Shown here: piece after piece, positions 11,478 through 22,163 of the stretch
Position numbering within the stretch: position 1 is the stretch's first letter
Layout of the letters: each line of letters starts with the position of its first letter
Origin: Medicago truncatula
Lineage: Eukaryota; Streptophyta; Magnoliopsida; Fabales; Fabaceae
Assembly (NCBI RefSeq): GCF_003473485.1
Contig: NC_053043.1
Location: 1,312,001-1,376,000 of the forward strand
Length of the DNA stretch: 64,000 nt
Direction of reading: 5' to 3'
Position numbers and translations under genes: made by a program
Notes under the pieces: generated by a model
The model's database searches: none
The model's input: the letters and a program-made list of their open reading frames with translations, nothing else
What the model was told of the DNA's origin: nothing

Positions 11478-11990
11478 ACGCTTAGTCCTTTAAGTCCTAT
11501 AAGTTTGGGTTAACAAAAGGGCTAAGTTGCAAATATTTACAAACTTAAAGGACTCTCGTACTCTTTGTGGATATTTAATAAAGTGAACTATGGCAACATG
11601 ATTGTTATTAAATTTGTTCACGAGCATATCCACAATGCTCCATCACTTGCTATTATATTTATAAGAAAATACATACATCATTGTTTTCTAAATGAATTGT
11701 GCAATCAAAGCTTTTAAGTGTGAGTTTGTGCACTCGCATGCGTGCGCGCGCGCGTGTGTTTTATTTCATTTTTGGTGAATCAATAGTTTGAAGTTGGCTT
11801 GGAGTAGAAGATTTTTGAAAATTCAGATTTTTACGAATTCTTTAAATGCAATTACACTTCTAAAATATGGTTGCAGTACTACCCGTTTACAACAAACATT
11901 AATAGAGAATATTCATCATTCATAATAATATTGTTGAAGTGAATTGAAAACATATTTTCAGAGAGGCTAATTAGGTTCACCTTAACTTAA
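11478..11990 (+). repeat. duplicated block F1 (copy at 13590-14036)
   Basis: Direct duplicate of 13590-14036. Shared landmarks include AACATGATTGTTATTAAATT, CATATCCACAATGCTCCATC and TTTGAAGTTGGCTTGGAGTA. This copy also has an alternating CG/TG tract (about 11732-11760). Probably flanking DNA of the duplicated SWEET locus. Confidence 0.7.
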
Positions 11991-12067
11991 CTCATGAACA
12001 CTCTCTCATACAATTTCAATTTAGTCGTAAAATTGATTTTTAAATTGACATGAATTTCATATTGCAG

Positions 12068-12240
12068 ACCTGCTTTCGTAGGCATATAGACATAGAAGCA
12101 CACATGATTTTTCAGTATTGCCATATCTAATGGCTCTGTTCAATTGTGCTCTATGGCTCCTATACGGATTGATGCAAGCAGATGCTACTCTATCAATCAA
12201 TTCTTTTGGATGCCTCATCATGGCTATATATATATAGTAT
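12068..12240 (+). pseudogene. SWEET sugar-transporter exon fragment, copy 1 (broken)
   Basis: Matches the SWEET (MtN3/saliva) exon for the end of the first triple-helix bundle. Compared with the better copy at 13158, the frame is shifted near 12085 by a 2 bp loss in the IYRHRST-coding part, and 6 bp are missing where ATQLVSIN should be. Recognisable text still covers HDFSVLPYLMALFNCALWLLYGLMQADA and INSFGCLI. Preceded by a TTGCAG acceptor-like site. Flanking exons needed for a seven-helix SWEET (about 230-300 aa) are absent, so this is a relic. Confidence 0.75.
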
Positions 12241-12467
12241 ATGCACCACCTTATGTTCGGGTAAATTCGAAATTCTAACCTCTATTTTTTATACTTATAA
12301 ATTATAATTTTCTTTATTATATTATTCATGTAATTAAATTTCTTTAATTTATTTTTAAACACAAATATCTTATCTCATACTCCTTGCGGGTATGAATGTG
12401 GGTGCAGTCGTACTCATCTTTTGGATTGTACGCTTTGATGTTCCTAAATGTCACGAGTTTGAGACTT

Positions 12468-12545
12468 CCATGTCTCCGGGGATTCGAACCCCTGTTCCAT
12501 TGCTTCTTTAAATCAATTCATACCACTAGAACGGTTATTAATAAT
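12468..12545 (-). mobile_element. tRNA-like SINE fragment
   Basis: On the minus strand an A-box-like CCGTTCTAGTGGTA (12521-12534) is followed by a B box GGGTTCGAATC (12481-12491), spaced as in tRNA-derived SINEs. No target duplication or tail was found; ends are approximate. Confidence 0.5.
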
Positions 12546-12720
12546 TGATATTTTTTAAAACCATTTAATATATATTTCATATATGTTTGGCACCCCCAAC
12601 AATTTAATCCAAGATCCGTCACTGATTGCTGAGTGTTATGGTAAGTCAATTTTTCTATAATAATTTTTATAAAATTATAATATTACAAATTTTCCACTAA
12701 TTTTATGTATCATTATTTTG

Positions 12721-12800
12721 CAGATACATGTGGTTCAGACGCGTAGTGTGCAGTCCATGCCACTTACCCTATCATTTTCCCTTACAGGGAGTGTAGTTGA
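12721..12800 (+). pseudogene. SWEET exon fragment, second bundle (broken)
   Basis: After a TTTTGCAG acceptor the sequence reads IHVVQTRSVQSMPLTLSFSLTGSVV. This fits the SWEET exon around the conserved T-[KR]-S-V-x-[FYS]-M-P-F-x-L-S-L motif at the start of the second helix bundle. Similarity stops after about 25 residues, where the Trp/Tyr/Gly helix text should follow. It is a remnant of the same locus as the fragments at 12068 and 13144. Confidence 0.65.
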
Positions 12801-13143
12801 TAGATTCAATTATTCTACTACTAACAAACTAAATGATAAAAGCCAGAATTCTGCAGTAAACTTTTACTTTCACAAAATTAAAGGAAGAAAAAGACAATAA
12901 TAAAAAGACACTTCTTATTTCAATGATTAGGGTTGTGGCTAGAGCCTACAATATATAGTAGTGGCAGGTAAAACTTAAAATGTCACTCTGTGACTTAGGG
13001 GCAACGAAATAACAATAATGTTTGTAGAAGAAGGTGACCCAGCCCATTTAGCTACTTTGTTATAAAGCCTTCTAGCCAAAAGGGCTTTTTCCTGTTTCTC
13101 TTCCCAAAACGGCCCAATGGCCTATCAGTAGTGATATGGTTTT

Positions 13144-13309
13144 GTGGATACTTTTGTAGGCATATATAGGCACAGAAGCACACATGACTTCTCTGCCTTG
13201 CCATATTTAGTGGCGCTCTTTAGCTGTGCATTATGGCTCATATACGGATTGATGCAAGCAGATGCTACTCAGCTTGTATCAATCAATTCGTTTGGATGCC
13301 TCATCCAGG

Positions 13310-13357
<48 letters not shown>

Positions 13358-13398
13358 CCTATGCACCGCCACATGTTTCGGTAGATTCGAAATTCTAA
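13144..13398 (+). pseudogene. SWEET exon fragment, copy 2, interrupted by a (TA)n expansion
   Basis: Reads in one frame TFVGIYRHRSTHDFSALPYLVALFSCALWLIYGLMQADATQLVSINSFGCLIQAIYI, a well-kept SWEET exon (end of TM2 to TM3), then YAPPHVSVDSKF. Between IYI and AYAP a TA microsatellite (about 13311-13356) has expanded and adds an (IY)n run in frame. No neighbouring exon of this copy is found before the duplicated flank at 13590, so I call it a pseudogene fragment although this exon is open. Whether it is transcribed is unknown. Confidence 0.7.
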
Positions 13399-13399
13399 C

Positions 13400-13590
13400 C
13401 TCTATCTAATTTTTATTTGGCTAAATTACACCAGGATCCTTTAAATTTGAGGTTTGTAATAGATAGATCGTTTAAGTTATTTTGGTCACACATAAGTCCT
13501 TTATGTTTGAGGTTTGTAACATATATGTTCTTTAAGTTATTTTGATCGCACATAAGTCCTTTAAGTTTGTAAACGTTTGCAACTTAGTCC
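13400..13590 (+). repeat. tandem subrepeats of about 70 bp
   Basis: Repeated wording TTTGAGGTTTGTAA ... TTTAAGTTATTTTG(A/G)TC ... CACATAAGTCCTTTA occurs twice (13444-13510 and 13511-13565). It begins GGCTAAATTACACCAGGATC, like the end of a Mutator-type MITE, but a partner end was not found. Confidence 0.5.
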
Positions 13591-14036
13591 TCTAAGTCCT
13601 TTAAGTTTGGGTTAACATAATGACTAAGTTGCAAAGATTTACAAACTTAAAAGACTCTCATACTCTTTGCGGATATTTAATAAAGTGAACTATGACAACA
13701 TGATTGTTATTAAATTTGTTGAGGAGCATATCCACAATGCTCCATCACTTGCTACTATATTTATAAGAAAATACATACATCATTGTTTTCTAAATGAATT
13801 GTGCAATCAAAGCTTTTAAGTTGTGTGTTTTATTTTATTTTTGGTGAAACAATAGTTTGAAGTTGGCTTGGAGTAGAAGATTTTTGAAAATTTAGGTTTT
13901 TACGAATTCTTGTTTTTACGAATTCTTTAAATGCAATTACACTTCTAAAAGATGATTGTAGTACTATCCGTTCACAACAACAACAAATATTAATAGAGAA
14001 TATTCAATAGATTCATAATAATACTGGTGCAGTGAT
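13590..14036 (+). repeat. duplicated block F2 (copy at 11478-11990)
   Basis: Direct duplicate of the 11478 block, diverged by point changes and small gaps. The order F1, SWEET copy 1, SWEET copy 2, F2 indicates a decayed tandem duplication. Confidence 0.7.
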
Positions 14037-14371
14037 CCGATAACATATTTTTAAAGAGGCTAGTCACGTTGACGATCTTATAAAAGAGAGTTTATCTTTG
14101 AATGACAATGTTTATATTTTTGAGTTTTCTCTCTCTTCTATTTATAACATGTTTTATTGACAGGTGTATGTAGTTCACGACTTGACGTTTGCTTTCTTTA
14201 TATTTTTCTAGTTTTATTTTTTTTGTTGGCCAAGGCCTCCTAAATATCAAATATTAATTTAAATATCATCTTAAATAACACATCTTATTTAAAAATTATC
14301 ATTTTAAAATATTTTGTTTATAAAAAAAAAAAAGGTCATCCAAATTCAATTAAAATGCAGTATTAGTGTGG

Positions 14372-14377
14372 CACGTG
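14372..14377. promoter_or_regulatory. G-box (CACGTG) upstream of the RZ-1A-like gene
   Basis: GCACGTGC at 14371-14378, about 60-130 bp before the inferred transcription start. bZIP/bHLH factors, including ABA-response ones, bind this core; use here is inferred from position only. Confidence 0.45.
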
Positions 14378-14402
14378 CGACATAGTAGACCTAAGTAACT
14401 GA

Positions 14403-14427
14403 CGAGAGAGAGAGAGAGAGAGAGAGG
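14403..14427 (+). repeat. (GA)n microsatellite in promoter or leader
   Basis: About 12 GA units directly before the first exon. GA tracts near starts are common in plants and can bind BBR/BPC proteins. Confidence 0.7.
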
Positions 14428-15202
14428 CGGAATCTGAAACAGGCGCGCGCGACCGGAACAAGCTCGAGCTCAATTGCAGCATCCATCCACTCATTCGTAG
14501 GTATTACCGTTCTAACATTTTCATTTATTCATTCCTGTTCACTTCACTATTCATATGTTTCCGATTCAACTTTATTTTGTTTTGTTTTCATCTATGTAAA
14601 TCATTGGTTTCCTTTGATTTTGGCTCTAAAGTTGAGAATTCTAATAAAGCTACTACCTTTGGGGTTCTTTAGTAATTTTTTTTGGAATTTAGTGTTTTGG
14701 GTTTTGCAAAAATATCCATTTAGTTGTACACTTGGTTCTACACTTCTACTTAATTGTGCATTCTAGGTTAATTTGATTGGGTTTATTCACGTTCTTTTTG
14801 TATATATGTGGGATGGGATTTGGATCTCTATAGCTATGGGTTTTGTTTTGATTCATGTACTATAAATTATGGGGTTCTTGGGTTTACTTTGATTTTAGCT
14901 CTAATGTTGAAAATTGTAATAAAGGTGATGTCTTTGGGTTCTATCATCATTTTAGGGATCAAGGGTTTTGGGTTTTGCAAAATATCCACTTAGTTGTACT
15001 TGTACATAAATTGCTGTTCTCCACGACATTGCTGTAACAGACTCATTCTTAAGTAGTTCTCTTATGAGCTTGCACATACATTTAATTGTGTATTTGAGGT
15101 GAATTTGATTTGTTTTATTATAGTGGATGGGATTTGGATCCCCTGTAGCTGATTTAAATATTCAAGGCTAATGCTATTTGTCCTTCGAATGTGTAGTTTC
15201 AA
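14428..15202 (+). other. 5'UTR exons and 5'UTR intron of the RZ-1A-like gene
   Basis: First exon about 14428-14500 ends CATTCGTAG before GTATTA; the acceptor is GTGTAG at 15191-15196, six bases before the ATG. Within the intron, a segment of about 270-290 bp is present twice in tandem (about 14600-14870 and 14873-15160), shown by twin copies of TTTGGGTTTTGCAAAA, TATCCA(T/C)TTAGTTGTAC and GGATGGGATTTGGATC. Confidence 0.55.
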
Positions 15203-16629
15203 ATGTCGGATACGGATGAGTTTCGCTGCTTCATTGGTGGCCTTGCATGGTCAACGTCTGATAGAAGATTAAAAGATGCATTTGAAAAGTACGGCAAGCT
15301 TGTTGAGGCAAAGGTAATTAATTTCATATTTTTACTGTATTTGCTATGTTTCTTGTTTTCACCATCTTGTTACAGTTTCATACTTGTTTGTTGTTTTGCG
15401 TCATATATATGTATCCTGCTTTACTTTTGCCAACTTCTGTGATTTTTCTTTTATTCTTTGATAACTTTGGATGAAAAATGGACACATTGAACTTATTTCT
15501 TACAAATTTAGCATACCAAACATAGGATATTGGTGATGCCCTGTTTGGATAGATAGTGTAGTTAAGCACTTATAGCATAAATGTTTTTGATATAAGTGCT
15601 TATGTATATGCTATTTTTTATAACATCAGCTAAAATGAAGTCAACTTGTTTTCATAGATGCTATAAGTTATTTTCACAAGCCATCCTAGAGAGCTTCTGG
15701 ACATGTCATAAGATGTTTTCATAAGCTCTCACAAACAGTCTCACAAGTGCTTATGCAGTAGATAATCTCAAATTACTCAATTCAAACAGGCCCATAATAA
15801 AATTGGGTTTCTACTGAATTTATTTTTTAAGTTGTCATGTGACCATTGACCTTCCATGTATAATTGTATGCTTGGGATTTACTCCTCTCACTCATACAAA
15901 TTACCCTTTCACTATATATATACATCCCCTGATCCTATTCCCATCACACATTTTCTTGCTAATAATCATTCATTGACATTTAAGGCGCTAAATATTTTGA
16001 GTTAGGTGGTGGTTGACAAATTCTCTGGGCGTTCTCGTGGTTTTGGGTTTGTCACATTTGATGACAAGGAAGCAATGGAAGAGGCTATTGAGGCTATGAA
16101 TGGAATTGACTTGGATGGACGGACTATTACTGTTGATAAAGCCCAACCACAAGGATCTAGAGATGATGATGATCGTCACCGAGAACGTGGTCGTGACTCA
16201 CGTGATCGCAATCGTAGCCGAGATTATGGAGGTAGTCGAGGGTCTAATGGTGGTGAATGCTTTAAGTGTGGTAAACCCGGTCATTTTGCAAGGGAGTGCC
16301 CCAGTGAAGGAGAAAGAGGAGGAAGGTATGTTGGCAGGGAAAGTAGATATAGTGGTGGCTATGGTCCTGATAGGAATGCAGATCGCTCTTATGGTGGGCG
16401 CGACAGGGACTCTGGTGGTCGTGACAGGGATGGTGGTGGTCGTGACAGGGATGGTGGTGGTCGTGACAGGGATGGTGGTGGTCGTGACAGGGATGGTGGT
16501 GGTCGTGACAGAGATGGTGGTGGGCGTGACAGAGATGGTGGTGGGCGTGACAGGGATGGTGGTGGGCGTGACAGGGATCGTGATCGTGCTGGACCGTATG
16601 AGCGTCGTGGATCTGGAGGCCATCGTTGA
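15203..16629 (+). CDS. RZ1A: glycine-rich RNA-binding protein with RRM and CCHC zinc knuckle, 244 aa
   Basis: Exons 15203-15313 and 16006-16629 join in phase 0. The RRM (about 7-82) has RNP2 CFIGGLAW and RNP1 RGFGFVTF, split by the intron after LVEAK. Then come an Arg/Asp-rich linker, a zinc knuckle [14 protein letters not shown] (CX2CX4HX4C), and a C-terminal tail of repeated GGGRDRD units ending [12 protein letters not shown]. Domain order and length match Arabidopsis RZ-1A (about 245 aa), a nuclear RNA chaperone linked to cold and stress responses. The joined protein reads [18 protein letters not shown] at 16006 is a splice continuation, not a start. A 3'UTR intron (about 16648-16727, GTACTT to TTTGCAG) is possible. 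Confidence 0.93.
15538..15792. mobile_element. MITE with GCCCTGTTTGGAT-type ends, in the RZ-1A intron
   Basis: Left end GCCCTGTTTGGAT and right end ATTCAAACAGGCC are inverted repeats bounding 255 bp with further internal symmetry (TAAGCACTTATAGC, GTGCTTATG). No coding. The target duplication is not clear, so PIF/Harbinger versus hAT is undecided. Confidence 0.6.
16396..16581 (+). repeat. 21 bp coding minisatellite for GGGRDRD
   Basis: Roughly eight units of 21 bp (GGTGGTGGTCGTGACAGGGA plus one base, with a few substitutions) make the C-terminal RD/GG-rich tail. Copy number is likely polymorphic. Long antisense ORFs here are by-products of this repeat. Confidence 0.85.
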
Positions 16630-16729
16630 TACCTTTAGCTTCATTGAGGTACTTAACATGCATTGAGTTCTACTTTTTGTACATGTTTTTCATGGTTCTG
16701 ATGAAACATTTATTGTGATTTTTGCAGTT

Positions 16730-18004
16730 TTGAATTGGAGGGTTTCTGTGCTGCTTCAACTTTATCTTTTGATGACAGTGTCCTTGGATTTTTTTATGGA
16801 TGTATGATATCAGTGTTTTGATTTGCTATACTTGGAAAATATATCAAACTTTTTATGTTCATAACTGTCAATCATTAGCTCTATTGAAATCTTGTGCATG
16901 TTTGAGTTATTGTCAAATATGATATTGAGCTCTATGCTATCATTATTTTCTGCTGGTTATCGTACATAGACATATTAGTTGCTGGATTTACAGCAGTGGA
17001 TTGATTCAGTGTGTTGCACGTAAGTTGTGTCATTCAATGTTTTTTTTTTTCTTTCTGAATGACCAAAGGAGGTGTTCCAACTCTGGTGTTTGCTTGAGCC
17101 TTAAAATACAGCCTACTTAGTCATACTCCTACTTTCTTATTATGCAACATATATTTTCATAAAAAGGGGCCTACAAACAAATATTTAGGGTGTTGTTTTA
17201 TACTTATAGTAGTACAGGAGAGATGCTATTTTTTGTGTTAAAAAATAAAAAAGGTATTATGATATTTTTAATACTCAAAAAAAAAAAAAAGTTGTCCCAT
17301 GGTTTAGTGAGGGAAAAGAATTCATGTTTTTGTCCAGTCCGATGATTATAAATGAAAGAGGATACAAAAAAGTTGTCCTGTTTTTTAGTAAATCAAATGC
17401 ACCCTTGGTTTGTAACCTTACCAAGAGGTATATTTGATTCACAAGTTTGCTTTCTGGTAACTTGGAAGTTCTTAATATTTGCAAAACGTGTCTAGCTTTA
17501 TACCTCAACATGATATGTAGTGGAGAATGTATGAATGTGATAAGCATTCTGCTAAAAAATCTCATCATCAAACTGCCAAATTCATAAGAATCTTCCATTG
17601 AAGAACTTTATCTAATTTTCAGAGCGCAAACAAGGAAAACAATATTTAGTATCATGCTATCTTTTAGCTCAGTCTAAGGTTAGTTCTTTCTTTTTATTTA
17701 CTTCATAATTCCTTTAGTTTGCAATGAGAGTACTTGGCTTTCTAGAGAATGAGGTATTGAGATGAAAATTTTATATCCTAATAAAGACATTGGTTTCTAT
17801 GCTATGTATATTATTTTGTCTCTAATTAACTCCTTTTAAACCATACATCAACATATTCCAATCAAGCATAGGAACCAACGATTCAAACAATTCGTATAAA
17901 TTCCGGTATGTATTTTTTCGCTCTAACCAATTAGACAAAAGGAGAAGAAAGCGGTCAACGCAATTGAATAGGATATTCTACTTGGCCATGTCATATTAAT
18001 ATTT
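16730..18004. other. intergenic spacer, no gene seen
   Basis: The 3'UTR of the RZ-1A gene probably ends near 16860-16950. The rest is AT-rich, and short ORFs (for example 17275-17598 minus) show no domain or codon signal. Confidence 0.4.
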
Positions 18005-18297
18005 GGGTTAATAGTATTTTTCACCTCTGTAATATATGTCATTTACGGTTTTCGCCCTTATAAAATTTTCGGTTTGATTTGCACCATCGTAAAATTTTTA
18101 TTTTTCGAAAAACACCCTTAATAGGCCATTCAAAAACCAAAATTTCTTGAAAAAAAATTCTGAAAATGGCCTATTAGGGGTGTTTTTCGGAAAATAAAAA
18201 TTTTACAATGATGCAAATCAAACCGAAAACTTTATAAGGGCGAAAATCGGAAATGACATATTTTACAGGGGTGAAAAATGTAAAATACTATTAACCC
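18005..18297. mobile_element. 293 bp palindromic MULE-type MITE with 9 bp duplication
   Basis: Flanked by TTAATATTT at 17996-18004 and 18298-18306. The element is nearly a complete palindrome: GGGTTAATAGTATTTT... mirrors ...AAAATACTATTAACCC, with internal partners such as TAATAGGCCATT and AATGGCCTATTA. The 9 bp duplication and long TIRs indicate Mutator-like origin. Confidence 0.85.
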
Positions 18298-18459
18298 TTA
18301 ATATTTTAGACAATAGTATTTTATATATGTTACTTTTAATATTTGGAGACAATATTAATTTTCAGGGTTGTTTTTATTAAATTTTACATACATTTTTTTA
18401 ATTTACATAAGCTATCTGCTGTCGGTGGATAACGTCTAACGTCTAGATTGTCTAATCAA

Positions 18460-18500
18460 GATGGACTGAACTATTCTTCAAAAAAGATCGACTGAACTAT
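18460..18500 (+). repeat. A-tract micro-insertion with 15 bp duplication
   Basis: GATGGACTGAACTAT (18460-18474) and GATCGACTGAACTAT (18486-18500) flank TCTTC plus six A. One mismatch between the copies. Confidence 0.65.
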
Positions 18501-18522
18501 AACAAGATAACTAATTGAGTCT

Positions 18523-18696
18523 TGCTAACCATTGCCCTCAGGGCAATGGGTTAAGGAAGCCAAAGTTAGCATGTTTACATTGATTTCAACAACATTTTGA
18601 TTTTTAAAGAGTTAAATTTATTATTTTTTACCATTTTCCAATGTTATATTTCTATTTTTATCCTCTTATCCAATGCTCCAAGGACAATGGTTAGCA
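18523..18696. mobile_element. 174 bp MITE with TGCTAACCATTG ends
   Basis: TGCTAACCATTG...CCCT at the left mirrors ...AGGACAATGGTTAGCA at the right. Core is AT-rich and non-coding. No certain target duplication. Confidence 0.65.
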
Positions 18697-19146
18697 TTCT
18701 CCTAATTAATTATAAGAATGAATTTGTCAATAGGACTGCAGAACCACTATCGATGTAGAATTACAACTACATGTATATTTTTGCAAAGAACCCAAAGGCA
18801 GCCTCGTAACTAACAGTAAAAAATTCTCATAATCGATATATTCTTGTATATTTTTTTGTTTGCAGGAACTTCACAGGAGTCTTAAGCACATCGGGGTGAT
18901 CTGGATCGATATATTGAACTAAGAGCAACCATACAAATAAATTTCATTTGTTTCCATTGTTACAACATAGTAGCTATAAACAAATTTTATGTGAAATCTC
19001 GAGTGCGAACTGAGACCACATTCCCACTTATGTGTGTGCGTGTGGTGGCCACAAGACCAATATCAAAATAATAAAAAATAAAATGAGTCTTATCTTCATT
19101 CAAAACTTTAAGACAAAAAACATATGAATCTTTTCACTTAAATGTC

Positions 19147-19177
19147 GTTCAACATCTCCTAAAAAAATGTTCAACAT
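19147..19177 (+). repeat. A-tract micro-insertion with 9 bp duplication
   Basis: GTTCAACAT (19147-19155 and 19169-19177) flanks CTCCT plus seven A plus T. The shortest duplication of this class in the window, so the least certain. Confidence 0.45.
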
Positions 19178-19429
19178 ATACTAAGACTTTTAACTCAAAC
19201 TTAACACATCAACGCCTTAAGAGGTCAAGTGAAATAAATTCTCTCCTTGTTATCTATTTTATTTACAAACATGCAATGGTTTCTCTAAGTTATGTTGGCA
19301 TATTTAATTTGGACTCAACATCAATAAATTGTACTTGAGAAAGGACAACTCTAACACACGCTTCTCTTTAACCATGATGTAAGAGTATAAGAATCAAAGA
19401 TATTTATGAAAAAGCCCCAAAATAATGTA

Positions 19430-19990
19430 CATGCAACTATATATGCAAGTTGCAATGAATCAATAATAACTCACACAAGAAGATACGCCTCCACCACAAA
19501 ATTCTCTAACCATAAATAGTCATGAGGTGATGTTTACGCCTTTCTTTTTTGAAGGCAAAGTTTGTAATTGTTGTAAGACGAGGTGACAACTATTTTTTAT
19601 CAAAGGCATTGTCACTACTCACTAATATAGATATCTAAAAGTTATAAATACATACTTGTATCCAATACATAGTGAGTAGTATCTACGTAGCTTTCACAAA
19701 AATCACATGCATATTTCATGCAAAGTAGATGAGATCAATATGATTGTTGAAGTGGTAAAGTAATATATAATCACTACAAGACATTGGCCTTGTCCATATA
19801 CCAACTACATGATTTACTCAATTTGGGAAATTGATTGCGAAAGGATTACTGTGAATTAATTAAATATTATGATATAATATTATAATATTTCAACAAATCA
19901 CGTTATTTAAGATTTTGACAAATTTTCAGGATTCAAGTAATGTTGACATAAAATCTACCACTTTGTTTTATGTGTCTGATCCTGACCCTA
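19430..19990 (+). repeat. peroxidase-locus duplicated block D1
   Basis: The left part (19430-19640: TGCAAGTTGCAATGAATC, GCCTCCACCAC, TAAGTTTGTAAT-type text) recurs at 20225-20460. The right part (19705-19990: GACATTGGCC, CCAACTACATGATTTACTCA, ATTAAATATTATGATATA) recurs inside peroxidase intron 3 (23240-23545). All copies are in the same orientation. Confidence 0.75.
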
Positions 19991-20224
19991 ACAAAAAAAT
20001 AAAAATAGAAGTGGTCTTGGGTCTATAGGATTGTGAATAAATACGTGGAATTGCAAATAGACAAGGTGTGACACATTTGCACCTAATTGTAATAATTGCA
20101 TTTGTAACCTGTATTATACACCCTATATAAAAATCTTGTATTATAGATTATATTAAGTTTAATTGGTAATATTCAGTAACTAGATAATCGTATCGATACA
20201 TTTGGAGTTGATATAACAAAGTGT

Positions 20225-20282
20225 TTTGCATGCAAGTTGCAATGAATCGGTGTTTCACACACACACCACGCCAAACAAGAAG

Positions 20283-20313
<31 letters not shown>

Positions 20314-20470
20314 TCCACCACGAAATCTCTCTAACTATAAATACTCATGCGGTGATTGATGTTTATGTCTTTGTTATTGAAGCCAAATTAAGTTTGTAAT
20401 TCTTGTAAGAAAACTAAAGAGGTAACAACTATTTTCATCATAATGTAAATCATTCTCACTATAACCTTCT
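20225..20470 (+). repeat. peroxidase-locus duplicated block D2
   Basis: Second copy of the left part of the 19430 block, with a (TA)n tract at about 20284-20310 inserted before GCCTCCACCACGAAAT. Together the two copies suggest repeated local duplication upstream of the peroxidase. Confidence 0.7.
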
Positions 20471-21049
20471 ATAAAAGTTATTATGTTATAAATACATATA
20501 TATTTCTATCCAATAATTGAAATGGAGGAAGCAAACTTGCGGTGGAGATTTTGGAGTTAAACCAATATTCCTTACCATTAATTAAAGGGACAAAATATGA
20601 ACTACCACATTGTAAATATTCTCATTTTCACATTAGAGACATTTATTGACACGTCTTTGAAATTTGGATAACTTTGCTTTATTCCAAAATGAACTTGAAG
20701 AAAAATCAGAAACTATTATTGGTATAGAGAAGTTGAAATGCGTGTGACAGATTTATGCACAAGTCTTTGATAAAATAGAGAAATGACAACAATGCAAGAT
20801 TGACTAAAGAAAGAAAATAGGTCAAGGCTCATGACACGTTGCTAACTTACTCTTCAAGGTGTCAACTTAAGGATATCTAATTATTAAACTCATAACGAAA
20901 CTTGTGCAACGCGCACGAGTACAAATTTTAGAAAATAAAAATCTATAGAAGCATTGTTTAAAAGTATTGAAGGTATTGAACTCAATAATTAGAAGCTATT
21001 GTGTTGTGTTCAATTATTTTGTTGCATCATTGTTTAAAAGTAATATCAC

Positions 21050-21098
21050 AATCTTACATTAAACATATTCATAAAAAAAAAATCTTACATTAAACATA
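21050..21098 (+). repeat. A-tract micro-insertion with 18 bp duplication
   Basis: AATCTTACATTAAACATA at 21050-21067 and 21081-21098 flanks TTCAT plus an A-run. The duplication is perfect. Confidence 0.75.
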
Positions 21099-21169
21099 CA
21101 TCAATAGTGTGTGTATCTTTATCGGGTCATGAGGAGAGTTAGATGATCATATCTTTATTCAAAATTCAA

Positions 21170-21460
21170 AACTTTAAAGTATTTTATTCCAGAGTCATCT
21201 TATTTATAGTCACATAATTCATTTGATATGTTGCGAACTATGAATTGATATATGCGTATTGGTTCACATTTAAAGTATTCTATTCTAGAGTCATCTTATT
21301 TATAGTCACATAATTTATTTGATATGTTGCGAACCATGAATTGGTATGTGCGTACTGGTTCACATTTAAAGTATTCTATTCTTGAGTCATCTTATTTATA
21401 GTCACATAATTCATTTGATATGTTGCAAACCATGAATTGGTATGTGTGTACCCGTTCGCA
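21170..21460 (+). repeat. three tandem copies of a 96 bp unit
   Basis: GAGTCATCTTATTTATAGTC recurs at 21192, 21288 and 21384, an exact 96 bp period. Each unit continues CATAATT(C/T)ATTTGATATG and then (A/G)AATTG(A/G)TATGTG; the third unit is truncated near 21460. No coding; function unknown. Confidence 0.85.
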
Positions 21461-22065
21461 GTACTTTTGAAAATTGGTTTGCATAATTTTTTTTTCTGAT
21501 TCGTGGAAATCGGCAAACCAGCGAATTGAGGCAAGTGGATGAAGATCTAAGAAAGTAAGAAAATGTTGAGCAGGAGATCGGAAAACCTTCGATGGAGTCT
21601 ATAAATTTTGCAGGAAAATCTTTGTGAAGCTTGGAGAAACATAGCGTCTCTTGCAAAGTAACACCAATAAAAATGAACAAAAGCGAAAGAAAACTGAAAA
21701 TAAAAAAGGTTTCGGAAAGTAACATTAATTTGTTCTAGCTAACTACTATATATATAATTCTTCTATTTCTTTTTCACTGTTAATTAATCAAATATTAAGA
21801 AGTTTTAAGCATTCGAGCGAAGATAGTGTTGAGCGCAGTTGGAAAAACTCACATTGAGATGATACACTTTTATAAATATTTAGTGATCATTAATGAATTT
21901 TAAGTTTTATTTAAAAATCTAGTAAAAAAAAAAAAAAAATTCTTCAAAATTTATTGATATTATAGGCTACCTACTTAATTAGAAAACGCTAATACTATAA
22001 AACAACACGTACTGAAGCTATATATAATATACGTGCATACATATCAAATTCTTCTCATATCGCGT

Positions 22066-22163
22066 ACCATAAACCCGCAGCCGTACCACATACCAACTAA
22101 GATCATATTCACATGATTCGCAATTTACATTGGTATGTGGTAGGGGTGCAGGTTTACGGTTTT
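22066..22163. repeat. 98 bp inverted repeat (hairpin) upstream of the peroxidase
   Basis: Arms 22066-22098 and 22129-22163 pair: ACCATAAACCCGCAGCCGTA and CCACATACCAA on the left match the complement of TTGGTATGTGG and TAGGGGTGCAGGTTTACGG on the right. The loop is about 30 bp. It ends about 145 bp before the peroxidase ATG. It could be a tiny MITE or a cruciform-forming promoter element. Confidence 0.6.

Noticed and set aside
11732-11760. Alternating purine-pyrimidine CG/TG tract, possible Z-DNA
   Set aside because: Short, absent from the duplicate at 13590, and no link to a gene; treated as simple repeat.
16198-16659. Antisense and alternative-frame ORFs over the RZ-1A tail (TTTIPVT and CHDHHHP repeats)
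   Set aside because: Products of the 21 bp minisatellite read in other frames; only the RRM/CCHC frame continues across the intron.
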